Positions 1 through 8,861 of a stretch of 64,000 bases of DNA are shown here, piece after piece (position 1 is the stretch's first letter; every line of letters starts with the position of its first letter). The notes beneath the pieces are model-generated. The model saw only the letters and a program-made list of their open reading frames with translations. It had not been told where the DNA came from and searched no databases. The translations under genes were made by a program, and so were the position numbers. This DNA comes from an uncultured Bacilli bacterium (GTDB taxonomy: Bacteria > Bacillota_I > Bacilli_A > RFN20 > CAG-826). The DNA lies in the NCBI GenBank assembly GCA_934725985.1, contig CAKVCX010000001.1:620001-684000 (forward strand). Direction: 5' to 3'.

Positions 1-186
1 GGGGATTTCTTTAGAATTGCTGCGGATAACCGCGATTTGAATTATGATAAATATTTCTCTAAAGGCGAGCCAAAGATGGACATGATTGAGACTTATAATT
101 CTCATAATACCAAAAGGCTTGACGTTGAGGGCATGAAGACGTTGTTAAAGAAATTGTCTTTGTTTGGTGGTAGTTGCCGTTCATGA
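1..186 (+). CDS. capE: CapE-type UDP-GlcNAc 4,6-dehydratase/5-epimerase, C-terminal fragment
   Basis: Only the last 61 codons are present because the gene enters from the left edge. The visible tail reads FRIAADNRDLNYDKYF, then YNSHNTKRLDVEGMK, which I recognise as the typical end of CapE/FlaA1-type inverting dehydratases acting on UDP-GlcNAc in the cytoplasm. The stop codon overlaps the ATG of the capF homologue (ATGA), followed by capG. The three together make UDP-N-acetyl-L-fucosamine for a capsule or teichoic-type polymer. The assignment rests on the tail sequence and the order capE-capF-capG; the catalytic part lies outside the window. Confidence 0.85.
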   Translation, partial: GDFFRIAADNRDLNYDKYFSKGEPKMDMIETYNSHNTKRLDVEGMKTLLKKLSLFGGSCRS

Positions 187-1298
187 AAATATTAGTGACT
201 GGTGCAAAAGGCTTTATTGGTAAAAACTTGTCTTTGTTTTTAAAAGAAGCAGGACATGAGGTTTTACGCTACGATTTAGGAGACGAAAGTAAATTCGAAG
301 AATATGTTTCTTCTTCTGATTTCATAATCCATTTAGCTGGAGTTAATAGGCCGCTTAAAGTAGAAGAATTTTATGATGGCAATTGCAATTTTACAGCTAA
401 ATTAATCGAAACCATTAAAAAGACCAATAGCAATTCTCCTGTTATATTTGCTAGTTCTACTAAAGCGAGCGAGACTTCAGATTATGGCAAAAGTAAAAAA
501 ATGGCGGAAGATATGTTTTTTGAATTTGCCAAAAAAAATAATCACCCCGTGTATGTGTTTAGACTATACAACGTTTTTGGGAAGTGGTGTCGTCCTTCTT
601 ATAATTCAGTAATTGCCACTTGGTGTTATAACATTACCCATAATTTGCCTTTGCAGATAAATAAAGACGCCCCGTCTATTGATTTTGTCTATATCGATGA
701 TGTTGCTTCTTCTTTTTTAAAGATAATTAATGGAGACTTAAAAGGAAGCGAAAACATTTTATATCCCGAACCTCATTACAATAAAAGTTTATCTGAAATA
801 GCAAGTTATTTAGATAGTTTTAAAGAAAGCAGGAATAATTTTTTTATTCCTTCTATCGAAGACCCTTTTTATAAAAAACTATATTCAACTTATTTAAGCT
901 ATTTAGATGAGAATGATTTTTCTTATTCTTTATTGATGCATAAGGATTATAGGGGCTCTTTTACGGAAGTATTGAAGACTTTGGGCGAAGGGCAAGTATC
1001 TATTAATGTTTCTAAACCTGGAATTACAAAAGGAAACCATTACCATCATAGCAAGAACGAAAAATATTTAGTTGTTTCCGGGACCTGCCTTACTAAATTA
1101 AGGAAAGTAGGGGACGATAAAATAATTTCTTATAAAACTAGTGGCAAAAAGTTAGAGATTATAGATATACCTCCAGGATATACTCACAGCATAACTAATA
1201 TTGGCGAAGAAGATTCGGTAACCCTTATGTGGGCCAATGAACTTTATGATCCAAAAAACCCAGATACGATATTTTTAAAAGTCGAGGAAGAAAAATGA
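183..1298 (+). CDS. capF: CapF-type bifunctional SDR reductase / cupin enzyme
   Basis: This 371-residue protein has the CapF architecture. An N-terminal extended-SDR domain carries the NAD(P) motif TGAKGFIG at residues 6-13 and a YGKSK active site (Tyr101, Lys105). A C-terminal cupin of about 115 residues has the metal-type motif GNHYHHSKNEKY. In the family the cupin epimerises and the SDR reduces the 4-keto sugar on the way to UDP-L-FucNAc. I chose ATG 183, which overlaps the capE stop, over an in-frame TTG at 174. Its stop in turn overlaps the capG start, so translation is probably coupled. Confidence 0.9.
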   Translation: MKILVTGAKGFIGKNLSLFLKEAGHEVLRYDLGDESKFEEYVSSSDFIIHLAGVNRPLKVEEFYDGNCNFTAKLIETIKKTNSNSPVIFASSTKASETSDYGKSKKMAEDMFFEFAKKNNHPVYVFRLYNVFGKWCRPSYNSVIATWCYNITHNLPLQINKDAPSIDFVYIDDVASSFLKIINGDLKGSENILYPEPHYNKSLSEIASYLDSFKESRNNFFIPSIEDPFYKKLYSTYLSYLDENDFSYSLLMHKDYRGSFTEVLKTLGEGQVSINVSKPGITKGNHYHHSKNEKYLVVSGTCLTKLRKVGDDKIISYKTSGKKLEIIDIPPGYTHSITNIGEEDSVTLMWANELYDPKNPDTIFLKVEEEK

Positions 1299-2425
1299 GC
1301 AAGAAATATAAGGTAATGACTATAGTCGGGACTAGACCAGAAATTATACGTCTATGCGAAGTAATAAAGCGGCTTGATAAAGATTATGATCAAGTTTTGG
1401 TCCATACAGGACAAAATTATGATTACGAATTAAATGAGATTTTCTTTAAAGAATTTGGTTTAAGAAAGCCGGATTATTTCCTCGGCGCGGTTGGGGAAAA
1501 TCTAGGCCATACGATGGGAAATGTCATAGCTAAATCTTATGATTTAATAAATGAAGTAAAGCCTGATTGCGTTCTTATTTTAGGCGATACCAATTCGGCT
1601 TTAAGCGCCATATCTGCAAAAAGATTAAAATGCCCTATTTTCCATATGGAAGCCGGCAATAGATGCAGCGATTGGAATGTCGCAGAGATGACTAATAGAA
1701 CAATAGTCGACCATATTTCTGATGTTAATATGCCATATTCTTTTTATGCCTATGGCAATTTAATAAAAGAAGGTTTAGATGTAAATCGAATCGTAAAAAC
1801 CGGCTCTCCGATGAAAGAAGTTATCGACAGGTATAAAGATAAAATTGAATCTAGCGACATTCTTGCTAAATTAGGATTAGAGAAAGATAAATATATAGTT
1901 ATTTCTAGCCATAGAGAAGAAAACGTCGATATCGAGTCAAAATTTAATAGGCTTTTTCCTGCCTTAAATAAAATAGTCGATGAATTAAAAATGCCTGCTA
2001 TTTTTTCTGTTCATCCTAGAACTAGAAAACGTCTTGAAAGCAAGGGCTTTAAGCTTTCTAACTATATTAGAGAAGAAAAACCATTTGGCTTTTTCGAGTA
2101 TGTAAAATTAGAAGAGAACGCCTATGTTGTCTTAAGCGACTCTGGAACATTATCGGAAGAATCATCAATTTTGGATTTTCCAGGTGTTTTAATTAGAACC
2201 TCAACCGAAAGACAAGAAGCCAATATTCATGGCTCGATTGTTTTAGGTGGGGTTGATTACGATTTGATAAAACAAGGGATAGTTGAAGCAAGAAAAATTC
2301 ATAAGGGAAATATTAAATTAAAAATAGTTCCAGATTATGACACGGATGAAGTGTCAACTATTGTTAGCAAAACAATCGCTAAATATATCGATATAGTCAA
2401 TAAAGAAACTTGGTTAAAAGAATAA
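1295..2425 (+). CDS. capG: UDP-N-acetylglucosamine 2-epimerase family (CapG, UDP-L-FucNAc forming)
   Basis: This 376-residue protein is a normal-length member of the non-hydrolysing UDP-GlcNAc 2-epimerase family. The N-terminal motif GTRPEIIR is at residues 12-19, followed by HTGQNYDYELN, the central LGDTNSALSA and HMEAGNR, and the late SDSGTLSEES segment that lines the UDP site. Next to capE and capF the most likely reaction is the last 2-epimerisation giving UDP-N-acetyl-L-fucosamine. Plain UDP-ManNAc formation cannot be excluded from sequence alone. It is translationally coupled to capF (ATGA). Confidence 0.88.
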   Translation: MSKKYKVMTIVGTRPEIIRLCEVIKRLDKDYDQVLVHTGQNYDYELNEIFFKEFGLRKPDYFLGAVGENLGHTMGNVIAKSYDLINEVKPDCVLILGDTNSALSAISAKRLKCPIFHMEAGNRCSDWNVAEMTNRTIVDHISDVNMPYSFYAYGNLIKEGLDVNRIVKTGSPMKEVIDRYKDKIESSDILAKLGLEKDKYIVISSHREENVDIESKFNRLFPALNKIVDELKMPAIFSVHPRTRKRLESKGFKLSNYIREEKPFGFFEYVKLEENAYVVLSDSGTLSEESSILDFPGVLIRTSTERQEANIHGSIVLGGVDYDLIKQGIVEARKIHKGNIKLKIVPDYDTDEVSTIVSKTIAKYIDIVNKETWLKE

Positions 2426-2426
2426 T

Positions 2427-3614
2427 ATGATCACTTATTCATTTCATTTACATAAAACAAAATATAATTCAGTGGCCTCTTCTTTTTCTTCTTCTAGTTT
2501 TATTCTAGGGCAAGAGGCTAGGCTCTTTTATGAAATTCTAGCTAGACAAATAAAGGCAAAAGGCTCTTTTTGGGTAAATGAAGTAGACATATTGAATGAT
2601 AATTTTAGTTTTGGGATTATCGAATTTATAAATGAAAGCAAAATTCTTTTAGGAAATAAGGAAAGATATGTTGATGAAGACGTAACTTCTTTGCTTAAAT
2701 CTTATTGCAATGGGTTTTCTTTAAAAAAAGAATTTTCCGAGAAGTTAATTGATTTTATTTTAGACGTGTATTCGTTATTAATGTTTAAGCCATTATATTT
2801 GCTTATTGATTTATCTAACTGTAACAATGAATTTTATAGGCATCTACTCTTTTTATTGTTGAAATTATTCCCTTCTTATCCATTACTAATTTTGCCTAAT
2901 GATTATTTATCTTATGAAGAGAAAATTAACTTCACTTCTTACTTAAATATTGAAAAGCCAAAGCCATTTTTCGTAGAGGACGAAAAGAAAATCGAACAAG
3001 AGGGGTTCGATGCCTTTGTAAATGATTTTTGTGAAATTAAAGTAGCGGTTCCTGGTGAATTATTTGAAAAAAAGGAAGAAGAATCCTTAAAAGAAATAAA
3101 CATTAAATTTGAGAATAACGAAAAGAAAGAACCCGTTACAAAAACCAAACAGCCTAAGATAAAAGAAAAAAGGAAGTTTGCTTTAACAAAAGAATTAAAA
3201 GACGATCTAATTAATTTAGCTTTTTCTTTAGTGTTTTTAATTCTAAGTTGCTCAACAGGCCCTATATTTTTCTCTTTCCAAGAACCGAAAGCGGAATGGA
3301 TGTTCCCTGTTACTTTAGTTATGGCTATATTGTTTCTTTTCATGTCTAACATCCCAATTGGATATCTATATGAAGACAAAAAGGCATTTGATTTTAGAAA
3401 GAATAAAGTATTTGGGGTCTCTTCAATCTTGCTGCCTTTGCTAAGCTTAGGATACGGAATTGGTTTTATTATAATTTGCAAGCAAAAAGAATATTCCTTT
3501 AACGAATATATTTCCTTTGGTATTTTTTATTGTCTCTATTTGATTTTTGAATTTATTGTTCTTGTCCATTATTTCTTTAAATTAAAAAGAAATGACAAAA
3601 ACGAAACAAAATAA
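2427..3614 (+). CDS. unknown protein with C-terminal four-helix membrane domain
   Basis: I do not recognise this 395-residue protein. Residues 1-200 look globular. A charged, Lys/Glu-rich linker spans about 205-255. Four hydrophobic segments follow at roughly 262-282, 292-312, 328-352 and 360-383, ending in a short basic tail. It starts one base after the capG stop, so it probably shares the capsule transcript. The stretch KPLYLLIDLSN near residue 117 faintly recalls an ABC-ATPase Walker B strand, but no Walker A is visible, so I do not call it one. Confidence 0.7.
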   Translation: MITYSFHLHKTKYNSVASSFSSSSFILGQEARLFYEILARQIKAKGSFWVNEVDILNDNFSFGIIEFINESKILLGNKERYVDEDVTSLLKSYCNGFSLKKEFSEKLIDFILDVYSLLMFKPLYLLIDLSNCNNEFYRHLLFLLLKLFPSYPLLILPNDYLSYEEKINFTSYLNIEKPKPFFVEDEKKIEQEGFDAFVNDFCEIKVAVPGELFEKKEEESLKEINIKFENNEKKEPVTKTKQPKIKEKRKFALTKELKDDLINLAFSLVFLILSCSTGPIFFSFQEPKAEWMFPVTLVMAILFLFMSNIPIGYLYEDKKAFDFRKNKVFGVSSILLPLLSLGYGIGFIIICKQKEYSFNEYISFGIFYCLYLIFEFIVLVHYFFKLKRNDKNETK

Positions 3615-3663
3615 AGCCCTTTCAAATTGTATATTCTCTTCATTCATACTATTTTACTAAGGT

Positions 3664-4191
3664 ATGTTTATAGTTTTGGCATCTACTCCACTTATTGCTA
3701 GCTTGTCTGCTTTTGCCGGCGTTATTTTCCTTTTGCTTTTAGCCAAAATTGCCGAAAGATTGCAAATGTCAGGTGATTTTAATTGCATTATAAAAAATAT
3801 TGATTTGTTGTTTGATAATGAAAAAAGAATCGAGATTAGCCTAGATGCAACTTCTTTTAAAAAGAAAGTAATCTTGAATGAGATTTGTTTAGTCTATAAA
3901 AATAAAGAAGGCGAGACTTGCTTCTCTTATTGTTACGATTTGCCTTTATCTTCAACTAGTTCCAATAATGTGATAAAAAACGATAAAGGGCGTTATGGAA
4001 TTTATGTTGATGCAGGCTTGGTTTTTAAATGTATCGTTTCTTTTAAAGTAGATTCCCTAGATAATAATTGCAAAGCCTATTTGACGTATAATTTAAATAA
4101 TAAAACATATGGGGCTACCTTGAATTTAAATAAGAAAACTGCCTACTATGTTCATTTCTATAAAACTAGAAGATTTGCTAATCATGTCTAG
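3664..4191 (+). CDS. unknown membrane-anchored protein
   Basis: This is a 175-residue protein with one strong N-terminal hydrophobic segment (about residues 1-28), then a soluble, probably beta-rich domain with no motif I recognise. The start ATG at 3664 has only a weak AAGG just upstream. The last 14 bases overlap the convergent histidine phosphatase gene. It lies 50 bases after the previous unknown membrane protein and may act with it. Confidence 0.6.
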   Translation: MFIVLASTPLIASLSAFAGVIFLLLLAKIAERLQMSGDFNCIIKNIDLLFDNEKRIEISLDATSFKKKVILNEICLVYKNKEGETCFSYCYDLPLSSTSSNNVIKNDKGRYGIYVDAGLVFKCIVSFKVDSLDNNCKAYLTYNLNNKTYGATLNLNKKTAYYVHFYKTRRFANHV

Positions 4192-4900
4192 TAATATCGT
4201 CAAAGCATTCACAAAACCTGCCTGCAAAGCTTTCTTCTATGTTTTCTTTTTCTAGATGAGATATGTCTCCGAATCTAGATATTCTCCAACTGGCTAACCC
4301 ATTTTTTCTTTCTTCTGTGTTGATTAGTGTTATTGAACTAGGGGTGGCCATAAACCCATGCCATAGAACCATGGGAGAACAATTTATAAGATGAGATAGA
4401 AGAACGCATTCAACTCCAAAATGGCAAAATAAGGCAACCGTATCATGAGATTGCTTTATGACTTTATAATTTCTTCCTTCCCTAATATAGCCGTTTTCTT
4501 TTAATAGGGAATCTAATCCATCTATCCTTTCTTTTAATAATTCTTTTAAGTCTATGCTTTCTTTCATTATTCGGTTATTCATCCAAGTATCAATTGAATA
4601 AAATGAGGGGTCTTTGCTCCACTCGTCTATCGGCCAATCCCAACAATAATGCTTTCCGTTTGGATTATCTATTGATGCATCGAATTCCCTAAGCCAAGGC
4701 AAAACTGCAGCTTTCATATTTTTTTCTTTTAATCCAAGCTCTGCCGTTTTTATAGCCCTGCCTAAAGGGGATACATAGGCTTTGTCTATTCTTATACTTT
4801 TTAGATATTTTCCTAAGGCTATCGCTTGTTTAACGCCTAATGGAGTTAATGAGTCGATAGAATAGTCTGGATCGCCGTGTCTAATTATTAATAAACGCAT
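4178..4900 (-). CDS. histidine phosphatase family protein (phosphoglycerate-mutase-like)
   Basis: This 240-residue protein starts with LLIIRHGDPDYS, the RHG phosphohistidine motif of branch 1 of the histidine phosphatase superfamily. It continues with the usual LTPLGVKQA, VSPLGRAIKTAE and, late, FCHFGVECVLLSHL, which carries the second active-site histidine. It lacks the dPGM signature around the first helix, and a separate gpmA is present at 31184, so it is more likely a phosphatase of unknown substrate. It is divergent from the sigma factor gene at 5062 and convergent with the unknown gene at 3664. Confidence 0.85.
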   Translation of the reverse strand: MRLLIIRHGDPDYSIDSLTPLGVKQAIALGKYLKSIRIDKAYVSPLGRAIKTAELGLKEKNMKAAVLPWLREFDASIDNPNGKHYCWDWPIDEWSKDPSFYSIDTWMNNRIMKESIDLKELLKERIDGLDSLLKENGYIREGRNYKVIKQSHDTVALFCHFGVECVLLSHLINCSPMVLWHGFMATPSSITLINTEERKNGLASWRISRFGDISHLEKENIEESFAGRFCECFDDITRHD

Positions 4901-5061
4901 AATAAATCACCCTTTTGATTATATTTCATTTTTCTCTAATGATAACTTAGTTTTGGTATTTTCTATATTTTTTGACAATGTTTCTTTTTGCTTTTTGAAA
5001 ATTTATAAAAATAGTTTTATCTTCTAACGAATTAGGCCGATAATATTGACGATTTTTTAAA

Positions 5062-5646
5062 ATGAAGTTTGACGAAAACAAAAATAATTTAACCGCATAT
5101 AACAATAAGGTTGAGAAAGAATTAAAAAAAGCCATAAAAAATGGTGATTCTTTAAAAATAAAAGAAGTTTTCGAACAGTTTTATAAATGCAATTTCAAAT
5201 TGCTTATTAGGGTGTTATCTACTGAAGTGGGAATTTCTAATGATTTATTTGATGATGCTCAAGAAGCTTTTATCGTTATAATGAAAAATCCGACTATGCT
5301 TTTAGAGGTAGAAAACATTAGGCGTTATCTAATTAAAATAGCAAAAAATATTTCTTTGAAAAGAAGAGAAAAGTATAAAGAGACAATTGAACTTAAAGAG
5401 GAAGAAATCCAGTGTGAAAAAGAAGGCATATTTAATCTAGATTCCTTATTGAATTTAAATTATTTGAATAATAATTTGTCAGAAATAGATAGAAAGATTG
5501 TGACGATGCATCTTGCTTACGATTGTACTTTTCTAGAGATTGCGAATAAACTAGGTATAGGGGAAGATGGTGTTTATTATCGATATAAAAAAGCCATTAA
5601 ACTGATTGGGAAGGAGATTAAAAAACATGAAAAGAACAAAAATTGA
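5062..5646 (+). CDS. ECF-like RNA polymerase sigma-70 factor
   Basis: This 194-residue protein has ECF layout. A region-2-like segment lies at about residues 30-105 (FEQFYKCNFKLLIRV through DAQEAFIVIMKNP and RRYLIKIAKNISLKRRE). A region-4 helix-turn-helix lies near the C-terminus (SEIDRKIVTMHLAYDCTFLEIANKLGIGEDGVYYRYKKAI). The sequence is divergent and no regulon can be named. No Shine-Dalgarno precedes ATG 5062. The 3' end overlaps the next gene, a probable membrane anti-sigma factor, which is the standard arrangement for an ECF pair. Confidence 0.8.
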   Translation: MKFDENKNNLTAYNNKVEKELKKAIKNGDSLKIKEVFEQFYKCNFKLLIRVLSTEVGISNDLFDDAQEAFIVIMKNPTMLLEVENIRRYLIKIAKNISLKRREKYKETIELKEEEIQCEKEGIFNLDSLLNLNYLNNNLSEIDRKIVTMHLAYDCTFLEIANKLGIGEDGVYYRYKKAIKLIGKEIKKHEKNKN

Positions 5647-6256
5647 AGCAAAGTTGATTAAGTCTTTTGATGAAGCATCCCCTTTTGAACCAGACTTTTC
5701 AAAAATTGATGATTCTATTGATTGGGGTTTGTCTTTTAAGGGGATGAAGGCTAAAAACAACAAAGTTTTTTTAAAGCCAGTTTGGAAGCCTATTGTTATT
5801 GCTGTTTCATTAGTTATTTTAGTAGCAGGGACAACTTGGGGGACTATTGCTTATTTAGACAAAGATAAACCGGTTGAAGGTGGTATTGAGCATAATTTTT
5901 CTATTGGCTCTTTTAAAGTAAGCTCTTTTAGTCAGTCTAATTCTTCTTTTGCCTATGAAAATGGCGAAGCAGAAACGACAAGTGAAAAGAAAGATAGCTT
6001 ATTAGGGACCATAAAATTGTTTGATAAAGTCGATAAACTAGAAGGATTGATTTCTTTTTCAAATTGTTCATTAAGCGAGTTCGAGTTTAATGATTTTAAA
6101 CTAGACGAAGGAAACTATTATGTTGGCAAGGCTACATTTAACGAAATGGCCTATGCTTCGAGAATTTTATTTTTTAATGAATCGGAAACGGATTTTTTTA
6201 GCATTAGAATTGAAGACGAAAATTATAAATCCCTGGTTTATTTTGAAAAAATTTAA
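5627..6256 (+). CDS. probable membrane anti-sigma factor
   Basis: This 209-residue single-pass protein has a short cytoplasmic N-terminal part, a hydrophobic helix at about residues 54-74 (PIVIAVSLVILVAGTTWGTIAYL), then an extracytoplasmic domain. I set the start at ATG 5627, which has AAGGAG at 5611, rather than the in-frame TTG at 5606. It overlaps the sigma gene by 20 bases. Function is inferred from topology and pairing with the ECF-like sigma factor; no zinc-binding anti-sigma motif is visible. Confidence 0.65.
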   Translation: MKRTKIEAKLIKSFDEASPFEPDFSKIDDSIDWGLSFKGMKAKNNKVFLKPVWKPIVIAVSLVILVAGTTWGTIAYLDKDKPVEGGIEHNFSIGSFKVSSFSQSNSSFAYENGEAETTSEKKDSLLGTIKLFDKVDKLEGLISFSNCSLSEFEFNDFKLDEGNYYVGKATFNEMAYASRILFFNESETDFFSIRIEDENYKSLVYFEKI

Positions 6257-6281
6257 AATTCTTCGCGGAAAATTTATTTTT

Positions 6282-6313
6282 ATAGCCTCTAAGTATATTG
6301 GAGGCTATTTTTT
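6282..6313 (+). terminator. intrinsic terminator of the sigma/anti-sigma operon
   Basis: The perfect 8-bp arms ATAGCCTC and GAGGCTAT with an 11-base loop run straight into a T tract (6308-6313). It ends only 12 bases before the putative TTG start of the next gene. Confidence 0.75.
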
Positions 6314-6325
6314 ACGATTAATGAA

Positions 6326-7237
6326 TTGTTATTAATTTTTGCCTCCCTTATAGGAAGAGGTACTGAAGGGATAATAAAAGTACCATCTATTCATGCATCT
6401 TCCTTATTTTCAGAATCCATGACTTTGCATCAGGGAGAAATTGTCAAGAATCATCAAAAATTTTGTCAGGAACAATCATCTTGTCCCGATAAGGTGGCTT
6501 ATGTACCTGCTATTGATGATGAGCAAACAATTGACTTCGATGCAAAGGTAGGGGTACATGGATTCGATTTTGATTTAGATGGATATTCATTAGAAGATAA
6601 AGCGGTGGGGTCGAGCCAATTTTCTGGGCTTGATAGACTAAGTGCTACAGCAAAGTTAAAAAAATTTAATGTGCTTAATTGCATTACCCCAATTCCTTCG
6701 CTAGTTTCTATGTTTCCTTCTTTTTCTTTTGGGGATTGGAAGGTAGTTTCTTTTGACCAAACTAAAAACGATTGTGCCGTCATCGCCTTAATGGACCTAA
6801 TATATACTTACAAGCTTAGTAACATATGCGACCTTATAGGAGATAGAAGTGTAGATTCCATTTATAATTCTATTGCCCAGGCGATTGGCTATAACGCTGA
6901 ATCTGGAACTGAATTAAGTAACATTGCTTCTGGATTTAATTCCTGGCTTCCTTCTTCTTGGAGGTTAGAAAACGTGAATGAAGACCCAAATGTTCCTCAT
7001 TTAGTCATATATGAATCTAATGTAGCAAACGAAAATAGCCATGCCGCGATAAAAATAGGAAACATCACCTATAGACAACTGGGTCTTCCTACAATCCATA
7101 GAGATTTAGTTGTTTCTTATTCTTGCAATTTTTTAGGGGATACTCCTACGGATATAATTGAAAGCATGGAGAATTGTTTTTATACGGTTGGGACTAGTTA
7201 TAGAAAAGCGAGCTATACGTTAACTAGAGTTGGGTAG
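6326..7237 (+). CDS. C39-like cysteine peptidase-type protein, 5' end uncertain
   Basis: This 303-residue open frame has a papain/C39-like pattern. Cys150 sits in QTKNDCAVIALMDLIY and His239 in NSHAAIKIG, with the spacing expected of a C39-type domain. The approximately 120 residues before it are acidic and unrecognised. The start is doubtful: TTG 6326 lies right behind a terminator T tract, has no ribosome site, and gives only a short hydrophobic stretch instead of a proper signal peptide. ATG 6321 is out of frame and hits a stop after four codons. The gene may have lost its 5' part or carry an indel there. It could be a target of the neighbouring sigma factor. Confidence 0.5.
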   Translation: MLLIFASLIGRGTEGIIKVPSIHASSLFSESMTLHQGEIVKNHQKFCQEQSSCPDKVAYVPAIDDEQTIDFDAKVGVHGFDFDLDGYSLEDKAVGSSQFSGLDRLSATAKLKKFNVLNCITPIPSLVSMFPSFSFGDWKVVSFDQTKNDCAVIALMDLIYTYKLSNICDLIGDRSVDSIYNSIAQAIGYNAESGTELSNIASGFNSWLPSSWRLENVNEDPNVPHLVIYESNVANENSHAAIKIGNITYRQLGLPTIHRDLVVSYSCNFLGDTPTDIIESMENCFYTVGTSYRKASYTLTRVG

Positions 7238-7444
7238 TTTTTTAATTAAAAGTGTTTCCAGTTATAATACTTTAGTTTGTTAGTTAACGATAAAAAGCGA
7301 GGTCAGAAAGCAAGAAATCGCCTTGTCTATTTTTAATTGACCAGTCTATTTGTCATTGTTTTTGGCGTTCATAGGCAAGATTTACAACTAACACAAAAAC
7401 AACAAAAGATGCCTTGGCGGTTTTATTAAATTTGTTCGTTTGCA

Positions 7445-8701
7445 TCAATTTTGTACTTTTTTAAGATCTTTAGCTTCGCAAGATACTAAATATGTTTTGC
7501 TTTTTAGAGCATTATCAATATCCGATTCTTGGATTACGCAATATTCGTTGTTTGTTATTGATAGATAATAAATATAATGGTTTTCGATTTTTAACTGCTT
7601 TAATTCGTTGTCCGCTATATAAAACCTTATTTTCGGAAATGAGGTTTCCGATGTTTTAACTTCAATATATATTTTTTTGTTGCCTTCTTTTGTCGCTTCG
7701 TATGATTCTATATCGTATCCTAAAGAATCGTCTCCGTTTTCTCCAGATACAATAAGAACTTTTTCCGCTAAATCATTTCTTCCAATTTTCTTTAATTTTG
7801 ATATTTCAGCATCTTTTATTATTTCTTCCCCTTTTTTGCCTAATTCAATGTTTTCTGCATACATGTTAATGTATTTTTCTTCTGTCATTGATTTATTTGA
7901 GACATTAGCATTATTTTTAGCAATGCAATTTTCTAAATGTGAGAAACACACTTTTTTGGCTACGGAATTCTTGTTATCATCTTTTTTCTTTTGGCTTATT
8001 TCTTCTTCGCCATATATCTCTTTTCTAAACGGAGAATCTCCGTTGTAAAGGTAGTACATACAAAATAGCAGACTATGATTATTGAAGTAGGGGTGTTTGT
8101 CGAAATACTCTTTTAGCAAATAAAGTTTTTTGCTTTCTGTGTCAAATATGGATTGCGGGACACTGATGTTCAAAAGCTTTAGAAGATTAGATAGATGTTT
8201 TTTAGAGAATATTGGAAAATATTTTTTTGGATAGTAAACAGACAATATTTTCCATTTTAAGTTGCTTCTAAAAGGATTACTGTCTATTGATTTGTAATCT
8301 TCTTTTTTGCCCGCTTCTAATAATTCTAATAATTTTCGCTTTATTAAGTGGAAACATTTTTTCACGTCTCCATTTGATTGCTTCGCCCAATACCCGTTGC
8401 CTATGGACAATTCTCCATTTTGGTTATTTTTATATATCCCCCAATTTCCGGCACCATAACTTGCGGTGCTTCCCAAACGATTAAGCGAGTATTCCATCCA
8501 ATGGCAAAAAGAATCCTTGTTTCTTCCGCCAATTATATAATCATTTATACTCATATTTTTTATAAAAGATTTTGCGAATTTTCGCAGGAAAATTTGTCTT
8601 GTGTTTTCTGCATCGTCTACGGCTTTACTTATTTCTTTAATCCTGTTTGCAAAATTAGTGCTATTTTTATCGTCTTTAAATCTTTGGCCGAAAGTTTTCA
8701 T
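7445..8701 (-). CDS. DUF3883-type PD-(D/E)XK nuclease-like protein
   Basis: In this 418-residue protein the C-terminal part (about 275-400) matches the DUF3883/NO VEIN C-terminal domain: ELGKKGEEIIKD, then GYDI with Asp330, then IEVK with Glu347 and Lys349. That is the D...ExK pattern of restriction-like nucleases. The N-terminal two thirds (NPFRSNLKWKILSVYYPKKYFPIFSKKHL) resemble regions found before McrB-like or other defence domains, but I cannot name the domain. AAAGAGGGG precedes the ATG. It sits alone on the minus strand between two polysaccharide regions, as defence genes often do. A role in restriction of foreign DNA is an inference. Confidence 0.75.
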   Translation of the reverse strand: MKTFGQRFKDDKNSTNFANRIKEISKAVDDAENTRQIFLRKFAKSFIKNMSINDYIIGGRNKDSFCHWMEYSLNRLGSTASYGAGNWGIYKNNQNGELSIGNGYWAKQSNGDVKKCFHLIKRKLLELLEAGKKEDYKSIDSNPFRSNLKWKILSVYYPKKYFPIFSKKHLSNLLKLLNISVPQSIFDTESKKLYLLKEYFDKHPYFNNHSLLFCMYYLYNGDSPFRKEIYGEEEISQKKKDDNKNSVAKKVCFSHLENCIAKNNANVSNKSMTEEKYINMYAENIELGKKGEEIIKDAEISKLKKIGRNDLAEKVLIVSGENGDDSLGYDIESYEATKEGNKKIYIEVKTSETSFPKIRFYIADNELKQLKIENHYIYYLSITNNEYCVIQESDIDNALKSKTYLVSCEAKDLKKVQN

Positions 8702-8861
8702 TTTGTCCCCTCTTTAGTTGTAAACAAAAATAACATGGCTTTCGCTTTTCCACAATTTTTTAAATAAAATAGATATTTTGTCATTTGAAAAACGTCAAAG
8801 CGATTGCATTCCTAGATTATATATTCCTAAGTTTTTGTGCCTGTAGTAAACTTAAAATATC

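Noticed and set aside
2939..3481. 180-codon open frame on the minus strand
   Set aside because: It lies wholly inside the plus-strand membrane protein gene, has no motif, and its composition is that of an antisense shadow.
4947..5135. 62-codon minus-strand frame between the phosphatase and the sigma factor
   Set aside because: It overlaps the sigma gene start, has no ribosome site and no recognisable content.
7677..8767. Plus-strand open frames opposite the DUF3883 gene
   Set aside because: They overlap a minus-strand gene with clear domains and are antisense shadows.
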